A DNA stretch of 64,000 nucleotides from Hahellaceae bacterium (GTDB taxonomy: Bacteria > Pseudomonadota > Gammaproteobacteria > Pseudomonadales > Oleiphilaceae), in NCBI GenBank assembly GCA_024234505.1, contig JACKOD010000003.1, positions 186,001-250,000 of the forward strand. The letters run 5' to 3'. The number at the start of each line of letters is the position of its first letter. Within the stretch, counting starts at the first letter, position 1. A model generated the notes under the pieces. That model made no database searches and was not told the DNA's origin. It worked only from the letters and a program-made list of their open reading frames with translations. Positions 35,740 through 43,641 of the stretch are shown in pieces. The position numbers and the translations under genes were made by a program.

Positions 35740-36168
35740 TTAGTGTGGAGTTCTATTAATGCCAAGCCAATAATGTCCTAGTACTCTAACCTGATCAATA
35801 AAGTCGTCAAAACTACCTGGCTTGTTAATATAACTGTTTGCGCCAAGCGCATAACCATTAACCAGATCAAGCTCTTCATTGGACGACGTCATTAAAACCA
35901 CAGGAATAAGCTTGGTGTCTTCATTTTGCCGAATGGTTTCCAACACCTGAAGCCCACTAAGCTTTGGTAATCTGATGTCGAGAAATATGACCTGAGGAAG
36001 CTCCCGAGTATTCCGTCCGGAAAATTTTCCCAGTCCGAATACCCAGTCTACGGCCTCTTGCCCGTCTCTCATTACCACGACATCCGTTTTTCCAGCAGCT
36101 TTCTTCAATGCTCGAAGTGCGAGCATTTCGTCGTCAGGATTGTCTTCTACGAGTAAAATCGTACTCAT
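35740..36168 (-). CDS. Single-domain response regulator (Rcp1-like)
   Basis: A 142-residue stand-alone receiver. Acidic residues E8, D9, D12 and D13, phospho-acceptor D64 (FLDIRLPKLSG), the Thr/Ser switch in VVLMTSSNEE and the lysine in YINKPGSFDDF are all present. The insert before the fourth strand (GLGKFSGRNTRELPQ) is typical of the Rcp1/CheY-like group associated with phytochrome-type kinases. The first in-frame codon is TTG 36171, followed directly by ATG 36168, which is preferred. It probably feeds, or competes with, the REC-GGDEF-EAL protein encoded downstream. Confidence 0.88.
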   Translation of the reverse strand: MSTILLVEDNPDDEMLALRALKKAAGKTDVVVMRDGQEAVDWVFGLGKFSGRNTRELPQVIFLDIRLPKLSGLQVLETIRQNEDTKLIPVVLMTSSNEELDLVNGYALGANSYINKPGSFDDFIDQVRVLGHYWLGINRTPH

Positions 36169-36698
36169 CAAGGTGCTCCGTGCTTTGTGGCTCTTTTGGT
36201 GAGTTTAGATTGGTTTCGAGAGGTTAGCCAGTTTTTGGCGTTGATCTTTATCATGGTTCTGCTCATTGTTGGTGGTAGAGGAATACAAGCCTGTACATCC
36301 AATCAGGGGTTCCGGAAAATTGGGCGAATACATCGAACCGCAACCGGTGTTTACAGATAGTTCTGTGAATCAGAGTCGCATCAATCGGTCTTTGTTTCGA
36401 ATAATATCTGCTTTATTTGTGAGTGCTATGACGTACGCTGTGAGTAAGTCGCAGGATTCGGGTTAGCAACTGATCGGCAGATCTCTGGTAAGAGCGTCGG
36501 TAGCGTGTATAGAAATTCTAGCAAATGCTTTTGCAATTTATAAGATAAACTGATGATTTATAGCTTTTTTATAAGCTATAGCTATATTGGGTGTCCCGAA
36601 AACCTGCGCGGAAACACCCGCTGGGACTGGCCACTGACGAGTATCGGAAAACGGCGATACAAGACCTGGATAGTTCAGTATGAGCTGCTTGCCCTGGA
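36169..36698. other. 530-base gap without a convincing gene
   Basis: The stretch lies upstream of the minus-strand regulator pair and beyond the 3' end of the small gene at 36699. It should hold the promoter of the regulators. An AT-rich inverted repeat, TATAGCTT at 36559-36566 and AAGCTATA at 36573-36580, stands near its right part. A 66-codon frame at 36266-36466 and a 30-codon frame at 36591-36683 have no recognisable similarity or good start site. Confidence 0.5.
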
Positions 36699-37043
36699 TC
36701 AGGAGTTAGCAGCTTTCTGATCTTCTTTCAGAACGGTCATATATTTTTTGCTTAAATCCAGAAATCTGGGCGTGGGCCCCAAATCTTCATACAAGGGATC
36801 ACCTTGCTCGTCTTCTGCAACAATGCGGGTTCCTGCAATATAAGGAAAGCTGGTTTCCAGTTCATCCAGTGCAGAGGAGAGCAGTTCGCCTATGAGTTCC
36901 TCGGCTGTGCGTTTTGGGTACATTTCCGAGAGCGCGGCGATTCTGGCCGCGTCTTGCAAAGGCAGACGCAAACTATAAGATTTTGTGGTCAGTCTCGCCT
37001 TGGCATTATCTTCCCAATATTTAGCCAGTTCATTGATTTTCAT
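36699..37043 (-). CDS. Conserved hypothetical protein adjacent to ppc
   Basis: A 114-residue soluble protein starting MKINELAKYWEDNAK. It is predicted mostly helical with a hydrophobic middle (DAARIAALSEMYPKRTAEELIGELLSSALDELE, about 30-62) and the C-terminal DPLYEDLGPTPRFLDLSKK. I recognise the same protein beside ppc in Pseudomonas (the PA3688 type), some members of which carry unsupported annotations such as 'pilin assembly protein' or 'pili tip component'. The first half resembles a ribbon-helix-helix-like or coiled segment but no domain is certain. It is divergent from ppc with 144 bases between them. Confidence 0.8.
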   Translation of the reverse strand: MKINELAKYWEDNAKARLTTKSYSLRLPLQDAARIAALSEMYPKRTAEELIGELLSSALDELETSFPYIAGTRIVAEDEQGDPLYEDLGPTPRFLDLSKKYMTVLKEDQKAANS

Positions 37044-37187
37044 AATTACACGCCTCGCCAGATTATGTTGAAATCAGCCAAACCTGTTACGCTGAACTAC
37101 ATTGAGTGTAGACTCTGGAAAGCTATTTGTCTGTCTGGGTTTTAAAACTCGAAACGCGAAAAATACCTATCGTCAGGGAGAAATGTT

Positions 37188-39854
37188 ATGACCGATTTGC
37201 ATCCTCAATTAAGGGACAATGTCCGGCTGCTGGGTGAACTGCTGGGGATGAGTATCGCAGAGCATCAAGGAAGTGCTTTTCTGGAGAAGGTTGAAGCTAT
37301 CCGGTTAGCCGCCAAGGAAGACAGGCTCCGCAAAGGCGATGCCAGTCCCGGGCTGCTAAGTATTTTACGCGAACTGAACGACGAAGACCTGCTGCCGGTA
37401 ACGCGCGCATTTAATCAGTTTTTGAATCTTGCCAATATTGCCGAGCAATATCATGGCATTCGGCGTCATCAGGATGTCTGTGACATCGAGAATATGTGTG
37501 ACAATCTATCCGCCGTCATTATCAAACTGAAAAAAAAGGGGCTCTCGCGATCGCAGATTTTCGATGCCATTTGTGATCTTAGAATGGAGTTTGTACTGAC
37601 GGCGCACCCGACAGAAGTAACGCGTCGTACACTGATTATTAAATATGAAGCGATAGCGAATTTGCTGGCTCGATTGGATCAGTATGACCTGACAGAAGAG
37701 GAGCGAGAGGAAATTGTCAGCCAGCTAAGAATACGTGTTGCCGAGGCCTGGCATACCGACGAAATCCGAACCGACCGACCCACGGCGGTCGAAGAGTCCA
37801 AATGGGGCTTTGCGGTGGTGGAAAACAGTCTTTGGCAAGCAATTCCCGCTTTTTTCAGGCGTATGGATGTGGCATTACAGCACGAGTTGGGTGAGGTTTT
37901 GCCCATTACGTCGTCTCCTGTTCAGTTTGCCTCCTGGATGGGCGGAGATAGGGACGGAAATCCGAATGTGACCGCCAAAGTCACCCAGGAGGTCCTCTTG
38001 CTGGCTCGATGGATGGCTGCCGACCTTTATTTGCGAGATATAAAAAATCTGCGAAATCAGTTATCCATGTGGCAAGCCAATGCCGAATTAGTGGCTGTTG
38101 TTGGCGAGACGCATGAGCCCTACCGGGTTATTCTCGCCGGGTTGCGGGATCGTCTCGAGGCGACCCGGCGCTGGACAGAGCGGTCACTTGAACACTTTGC
38201 AAGGTCGGGTCAAACAACTTCGCTGCCGGAGCCAGAGGCTTCAGTGTTGCTGGATATAAATGAGCTAATGCGGCCACTGCAGTTATGTTATGAGTCTCTT
38301 AGAGAAACCGGACAAATGACGATTGCCAACGGGCAACTGCTGGATACGTTGAGGCGAGTGGCCTGTTTTGGTCTGACGCTCGTCAAACTGGATATCCGAC
38401 AGGACGCAGAGCGCCATGAAGAGGCGCTTAGCGAGATAACGAACTATCTGGGTCTGGGGAATTACCGAGAGTGGGACGAGCAAACCAGGCAAGCGTTTTT
38501 ACTAAGGGAATTGACAGGAAAGCGCCCGTTGATTCCTCGACAATGGTCTGCCTCGCCTTCCGTACAGGAAGTACTGGATACCTGTGCGGTTATCGCTCAG
38601 CAGCCAGACGCGACTTTCGGTCCCTATATTATCTCTATGGCGGGCCAGCCATCTGATGTACTGGCGGTGATCCTGTTGTTGCGTGAGTCTGGTATGGCCG
38701 AGGCCATGCCGATAGTGCCGTTGTTTGAAACACTGGAAGACTTGAAGCACGCTCCCGCCGCGATCAACGCGCTGTTTCAGATGCCTTGGTACAAACAGTA
38801 TTGCCAAGGGAAGCAGCAGGTGATGATTGGCTATTCAGATTCCGCAAAAGATGCGGGGCAGATGATGGCGGCATGGGCACAATATCAGGCTCAGGAAGCG
38901 TTGGTTGAGGTCGCAGAGCAACATGATGTGCGATTGACGCTGTTTCATGGACGAGGCGGTACGGTGGGGCGTGGTGGCGGACCCGCGAATCGTGCCATAT
39001 TGTCACAACCTCCCGGTTCAGTAGGCGGTAATTTTCGCATTACCGAACAAGGTGAAATGATTCGGTTTAAATTCGGATTGCCAAGAGTGGCCGTACAAAA
39101 TTTGCAGATTTACACCACGGCGGTGTTGGAAGCGACCCTGACGCCGCCGTTGAAGCCCAAGCCGGAATGGCGAGCAACCATGGACTGGCTAACACAGCGA
39201 TCCTTACAGTCCTATCGTGAGATGGTGAGAAAGCATCCAGATTTTGTTGCTTATTTCAGAGCCTCCACGCCAGAGCAGGAGTTGGGTAAACTCGCACTGG
39301 GAAGTCGGCCTGCCAAGCGTAAAGCCGGTGGCGGAGTAGAAAGTCTGAGGGCCATACCCTGGATCTTTGCCTGGACACAGAATCGCTTGATGTTACCTGC
39401 CTGGCTCGGTGCGGATACTGCTTTAAAGGCGGCCCTGGAAGAGGGGAAGGGGACTGTGCTTCAGGATATGCTGCATAACTGGCCATTTTTTAAAACACAC
39501 ATTGATATGCTCGAAATGGTGCTCTCTAAAGCGGATCCGCGAATTGCCCGCTATTACGATGAGTTGTTGGTGCCCGCTTCGCTGCGAGGGTTGGGCAAGC
39601 AATTGCGGCACCGGTTAAAGGCGGCGGTAGTCATCGTAAATACGCTGAAAGGTCAACATGAACTCCTTACAGATAATCCGGTATTTAATCATTCAATGAA
39701 AATTCGAAATCCTTACACCGACCCCTTGCATTATCTGCAGGCTGAGCTTTTACGCCGAGACAGAGCGACTGGTGAAGGGCACCCTGAACTGGTTGAGCGA
39801 GCACTAAAGGTCACTATGGCCGGGATTGCTGCTGGTATGCGAAATACCGGGTAA
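37188..39854 (+). CDS. ppc: Phosphoenolpyruvate carboxylase
   Basis: Anaplerotic enzyme (888 aa) making oxaloacetate from phosphoenolpyruvate and bicarbonate. The catalytic histidine lies in FVLTAHPTEVTRRTL near residue 140, and the second signature is VMIGYSDSAKDAGQM with FHGRGGTVGRGGGP near 545-600. The C-terminal residues MRNTG match the conserved end of the family and its effector site. AGGGAG precedes the ATG. Length is normal for a bacterial PEPC. Confidence 0.97.
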   Translation: MTDLHPQLRDNVRLLGELLGMSIAEHQGSAFLEKVEAIRLAAKEDRLRKGDASPGLLSILRELNDEDLLPVTRAFNQFLNLANIAEQYHGIRRHQDVCDIENMCDNLSAVIIKLKKKGLSRSQIFDAICDLRMEFVLTAHPTEVTRRTLIIKYEAIANLLARLDQYDLTEEEREEIVSQLRIRVAEAWHTDEIRTDRPTAVEESKWGFAVVENSLWQAIPAFFRRMDVALQHELGEVLPITSSPVQFASWMGGDRDGNPNVTAKVTQEVLLLARWMAADLYLRDIKNLRNQLSMWQANAELVAVVGETHEPYRVILAGLRDRLEATRRWTERSLEHFARSGQTTSLPEPEASVLLDINELMRPLQLCYESLRETGQMTIANGQLLDTLRRVACFGLTLVKLDIRQDAERHEEALSEITNYLGLGNYREWDEQTRQAFLLRELTGKRPLIPRQWSASPSVQEVLDTCAVIAQQPDATFGPYIISMAGQPSDVLAVILLLRESGMAEAMPIVPLFETLEDLKHAPAAINALFQMPWYKQYCQGKQQVMIGYSDSAKDAGQMMAAWAQYQAQEALVEVAEQHDVRLTLFHGRGGTVGRGGGPANRAILSQPPGSVGGNFRITEQGEMIRFKFGLPRVAVQNLQIYTTAVLEATLTPPLKPKPEWRATMDWLTQRSLQSYREMVRKHPDFVAYFRASTPEQELGKLALGSRPAKRKAGGGVESLRAIPWIFAWTQNRLMLPAWLGADTALKAALEEGKGTVLQDMLHNWPFFKTHIDMLEMVLSKADPRIARYYDELLVPASLRGLGKQLRHRLKAAVVIVNTLKGQHELLTDNPVFNHSMKIRNPYTDPLHYLQAELLRRDRATGEGHPELVERALKVTMAGIAAGMRNTG

Positions 39855-39902
39855 AAAACGCAGCGGGCGGATTGCAATTAGGTAAGGAACGAATGTGCGC
39901 TC

Positions 39903-39931
39903 TTTCTATCGGAAGGGCAAGTTCGTATAAT
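39903..39931 (+). promoter_or_regulatory. Candidate adk promoter
   Basis: A perfect TATAAT at 39926-39931 has a weak -35 (TTTCTA, 39903-39908) at 17-base spacing. It lies about 145 bases before adk in the 223-base ppc-adk gap, which has no terminator I can see. Confidence 0.45.
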
Positions 39932-40062
39932 GCCCTGCTTACATTATTGTGGTTGGTGCAGCAGCATTCGTTAGTAAGTCTTAATTTATTGATAATAAAG
40001 ATTATTTTTGTTGCTGGCCGGAAAGTTAACCCAGAAAGTTTTCGTGACTTCTAACAAAGTAA

Positions 40063-40734
<672 letters not shown>

Positions 40735-40748
40735 ACAGACCGCATATT

Positions 40749-40776
40749 AAAAAGAGCCCTGATCAGGGCTCTTTTT
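40749..40776 (+). terminator. Rho-independent terminator after adk
   Basis: A 28-base perfect palindrome: AAAAAGAGCCCTGA followed directly by TCAGGGCTCTTTTT. The GC-rich stem and T5 run make it strong on the plus strand, and by symmetry also on the minus strand. It separates adk from tsaB. Confidence 0.92.
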
Positions 40777-40813
40777 GTTTGTTGGGTGTATTCATCTTCC
40801 CGAGATAGATGCA

Positions 40814-41512
40814 ATGTCAGTCATATTGGCAGTAGATACCTCCTCAGCAGCTTGTTCAGCGGCGCTCAAAGTAGGGGACAAACTATTTGAGCGTTTTGAA
40901 TTAACGCCCAAAGCACATACACGACTTGTTCTACCGATGATCGAATCAGTGCTCGAAGAGGCTGGACTGTCCTTGTCTGACGTAGAGGCTATTGCGTTCG
41001 GACGAGGTCCCGGTTCTTTTACCGGCGTAAGAATAGCCACCAGTATTGTACAAGGGTTGGCCTACGGGGCAGATTTACCTGTGGTGCCAGTTTCTACGCT
41101 CGCTGCGCTTGCGCTGCAGGTTGCTCGTCAAGAGGTTGGGTCATTGGAATTGCTCTGTGCGATTGATGCTCGTATGAACGAGGTCTATTGGGCGGCGTTT
41201 CAATACGATGAGGGCGAGTTGTCGATAATTAGTGAAGAGCGGGTCACCAAGCCCGACCGGCTACCCGAACTCGCAAATAATCGGTCCGCCAGACGTTTGG
41301 GCGTGGGGAGTGGTTGGCAATACAGCGACGAATTTCCCGCTTGGGTCGGTGCGACCACCGCTAAGGTTTATGCGGATATAGAGCCTAGAGCAGCCGAAAT
41401 AGCTTTACTGGGTGCCAGCGCTTTTGAAGGGGGGCATGGTGTATCTGCTCAAGTCGCTTTGCCTGTATATTTACGGGATGAAGTGACCTGGAAAAAATTG
41501 CCAGGGCGTTAA
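40814..41512 (+). CDS. tsaB: tRNA threonylcarbamoyladenosine synthesis protein TsaB
   Basis: Partner of TsaD, TsaE and TsaC in making t6A37 in ANN-decoding tRNAs (232 aa). The ASKHA-fold start VILAVDTSSAACSAAL and the segment IAFGRGPGSFTGVRIATS near residue 65 are diagnostic. The frame is open to 40775 inside the terminator region, but ATG 40814 gives the family start MSVILAVDTSS. The start context has no strong ribosome binding site. Confidence 0.94.
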   Translation: MSVILAVDTSSAACSAALKVGDKLFERFELTPKAHTRLVLPMIESVLEEAGLSLSDVEAIAFGRGPGSFTGVRIATSIVQGLAYGADLPVVPVSTLAALALQVARQEVGSLELLCAIDARMNEVYWAAFQYDEGELSIISEERVTKPDRLPELANNRSARRLGVGSGWQYSDEFPAWVGATTAKVYADIEPRAAEIALLGASAFEGGHGVSAQVALPVYLRDEVTWKKLPGR

Positions 41513-41585
41513 CAAGTTATTTCTCTTCAAATTTCATATCGTGATCGTTGTGTTTTTAGTCGTTTCCAGGCAAAGGGAAATCTAG

Positions 41586-42380
41586 ATGGATTGGTTTCAG
41601 GTTATTGCGTTATCGGTTATTCAGGGGTTAACTGAGTTTTTACCCATTTCAAGCTCGGCTCATTTAATTTTACCATCGCAGATACTGGGGTGGCCGGATC
41701 AGGGGCTGGCATTTGATGTCGCGGTACACGTGGGAACGTTGCTGGCGGTGATACTTTATTTTCGGCGCGATGTAGCCCAGCTCACCGTTGGCTGGGGAAA
41801 AAGTATGGCAGGCATCAAATCAGACGAAGGCCGGATCGCCTGGCTGATTATCTTGGGAACGCTGCCGGCGGGAATCAGCGGCTTGGTGTTTGGAGATTAC
41901 ATCGAAGAAAATTTACGTTCCGGGCTGGTGATTGCAACCACGACCATCATTTTCGCCTTGGCTCTTTGGTGGGCGGACAAGTCGGGCAGTCGCACCAAGG
42001 AAATAGCTCAAATGGGTTGGCAGATTGCATTGGTTATCGGGGTAAGTCAGGCGATTGCGTTGATTCCTGGAACCTCCCGTTCAGGTATCACGATGACGGC
42101 GGCCTTGTTGCTTGGCTTTACCCGGGAGTCCTCTGCCAAGTTTTCATTCTTACTATCTATCCCGCTCATTGCGGCGGCAGGGATGTTGAAAACCAAAGAG
42201 TTGATGGAAACCGGTACTGATGCCCAGTGGGTTATGGTGTCTGCAGGCGTCGTCATGTCATTCCTGAGTGCCTACGCATGTATCCACTTTTTCCTGAACT
42301 TCCTGGAAAGATTAGGATTTTTCCCTTATGTGATTTATCGCCTGTTGCTGGGAGTGTGTCTTTTTGCGATCTTGCTATAA
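41586..42380 (+). CDS. uppP: Undecaprenyl-diphosphate phosphatase
   Basis: Integral membrane enzyme (264 aa, about 8 hydrophobic segments) recycling undecaprenyl pyrophosphate for peptidoglycan and other envelope polymers; loss or overproduction affects bacitracin resistance (BacA). The catalytic motif GLTEFLPISSSAHLIL is at 15-30, and the second motif, IPGTSRSGITM, is near 158. AGGGAAATCTAG precedes the ATG closely. Confidence 0.95.
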   Translation: MDWFQVIALSVIQGLTEFLPISSSAHLILPSQILGWPDQGLAFDVAVHVGTLLAVILYFRRDVAQLTVGWGKSMAGIKSDEGRIAWLIILGTLPAGISGLVFGDYIEENLRSGLVIATTTIIFALALWWADKSGSRTKEIAQMGWQIALVIGVSQAIALIPGTSRSGITMTAALLLGFTRESSAKFSFLLSIPLIAAAGMLKTKELMETGTDAQWVMVSAGVVMSFLSAYACIHFFLNFLERLGFFPYVIYRLLLGVCLFAILL

Positions 42381-42417
42381 TTGCCATTAAGAACAGGTTG
42401 TTTTTGAGGTTACTGAC

Positions 42418-42744
42418 TTGGCAATCAACACTTCTGGTTCATTGCTCTATCCTGCGGCGGTAGGTACGACCTATGCCGGGAGGGTTGAGTCTGCCCAGCG
42501 TCGAGATAATGACGAGCGTGCAAGGCAAGAGCGATCATTGCCCCAGCAAAGTGTTGACTTGGTTGCCTTCCAGCGCGAGGCAGAGAGTCGTTTTACCGAG
42601 AAAGTACAAACCCTAACTCCCGCAGACTCACTTCAGAATTTGCCTTACGAATCTCGTAAGGCCATTTCGCTTTATGAAAATAATCAATACGCCCGCTCTC
42701 CAGATGAAGATGGTCTTGAGCGAGGCGTTGATATTTTTATATAG
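42418..42744 (+). CDS. Small hypothetical protein between uppP and rsmJ
   Basis: A 108-residue, highly polar protein with no signal peptide or transmembrane segment. It begins MAINTSGSLLYPAA and is rich in Arg, Glu and Gln through the middle (VESAQRRDNDERARQERS). The C-terminal half holds LQNLPYESRKAISLYENNQ, a compact, possibly helical block, and it ends GVDIFI. The start is TTG at 42418, supported by GAGGT seven bases upstream. I do not recognise a domain; low complexity suggests a largely disordered protein. It is 37 bases from uppP and 45 from rsmJ, so it is probably cotranscribed. Confidence 0.65.
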   Translation: MAINTSGSLLYPAAVGTTYAGRVESAQRRDNDERARQERSLPQQSVDLVAFQREAESRFTEKVQTLTPADSLQNLPYESRKAISLYENNQYARSPDEDGLERGVDIFI

Positions 42745-42789
42745 CATTTTTTAATCACTCTCATTAGATCTCAGGTAGATATATAAGCC

Positions 42790-43602
42790 ATGTCAGAGCT
42801 TACAGGTCATTCATTGGTTGTGACTGTTGAAGCGGGGGGGAATGAAGCTCACGCCAAATCCTTTGCCGAACGATATCGTTTGCCATTGGTTGAAAGAATG
42901 CCGGAGGAAGGACTGGCATTAACCTATTCCCGTGAGGGTGTTGCCTTGATTCCTACAGGTAAAGGTGCACCGGGGCCTGTAAGTGCCAGTTTTATAGATG
43001 GAGTGGTAGAGCATCGGCGCAAGTTTGGCGGTGGTAAAGGACAGTTAATAGCAAAAGCCGTGGGGTTAAAACCGGGTATCTTTCCTCGTGTACTTGATGC
43101 CACTGCGGGTTTGGGTAAAGATGCGTTTGTGCTCGCGACACTCGGGTGCAACGTAACGTTATTGGAACGCTCCCCCGTGATCGTCGAGCTTTTACGCGCG
43201 GCAATAGAGGAGGCTGCCGGTCACATAGACGTGGCCGCAATTGTGGCTCGTATGGAACTGGTGCATCAAGACAGTCTTGTGTTTATGGAAGAAAAGCTGG
43301 AAACGAAGGATTTAAAGATCGAAAAATATGATGTTGTTTATCTGGATCCGATGTTTCCTCATCGAGAGAAGAGCGCATTGGTCAAAAAGGAGATGCGGGT
43401 TTTCCGGGATATTGTGGGAGAAGATCTTGATTCCTCTGAGCTACTGGCGAAAGCACTTCAACTCGCTGAATATCGTGTCGTTGTCAAACGTCCGCGAAAA
43501 GCGCCGGTGTTGGGTGCCTTGAAGCCTTCCCTGGTTTTTGAGGGCAAGTCCAGCCGGTATGATATCTATACGAAAAAAAGTATGGATGGGCTCAAAGGGT
43601 AG
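42790..43602 (+). CDS. rsmJ: 16S rRNA (guanine-1516-N2) methyltransferase RsmJ
   Basis: SAM-dependent rRNA methyltransferase (270 aa) of the former DUF548/YhiQ family. The SAM site is VLDATAGLGKDAFVLATLG near residue 100. The catalytic DPMF motif occurs in VVYLDPMFPHREKSA; MF in place of PPY is typical of RsmJ. VVVKRPRKAPVL follows. The N-terminal domain has the expected FGGGKGQLIAKAVGLK segment. Convergent with plsB. Confidence 0.93.
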   Translation: MSELTGHSLVVTVEAGGNEAHAKSFAERYRLPLVERMPEEGLALTYSREGVALIPTGKGAPGPVSASFIDGVVEHRRKFGGGKGQLIAKAVGLKPGIFPRVLDATAGLGKDAFVLATLGCNVTLLERSPVIVELLRAAIEEAAGHIDVAAIVARMELVHQDSLVFMEEKLETKDLKIEKYDVVYLDPMFPHREKSALVKKEMRVFRDIVGEDLDSSELLAKALQLAEYRVVVKRPRKAPVLGALKPSLVFEGKSSRYDIYTKKSMDGLKG

Positions 43603-43606
43603 GGTT

Positions 43607-43627
43607 GGAGGGACGAGATATCCCTCC
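43607..43627. terminator. Weak hairpin between rsmJ and plsB
   Basis: GGAGGGA and TCCCTCC form a seven-base perfect stem around a seven-base loop in the 39-base gap of two convergent genes. No T run follows on either strand, so it may only partly stop transcription or protect 3' ends. Confidence 0.35.
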
Positions 43628-43641
43628 GGGTTCCACAGGGC

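Noticed and set aside
36266..36466. 66-codon plus-strand frame in the gap upstream of the response regulator
   Set aside because: No ribosome binding site, no recognisable domain, and composition like the surrounding non-coding DNA.
36591..36720. A 30-codon GTG frame (36591-36683) and an overlapping frame ending at 36718-36720 (ending LLALDQELAAF), which together could be a frameshifted small gene
   Set aside because: The second frame lacks a start codon with a ribosome binding site and overlaps the opposite gene; no family was recognised, so a pseudogene call is not supported.
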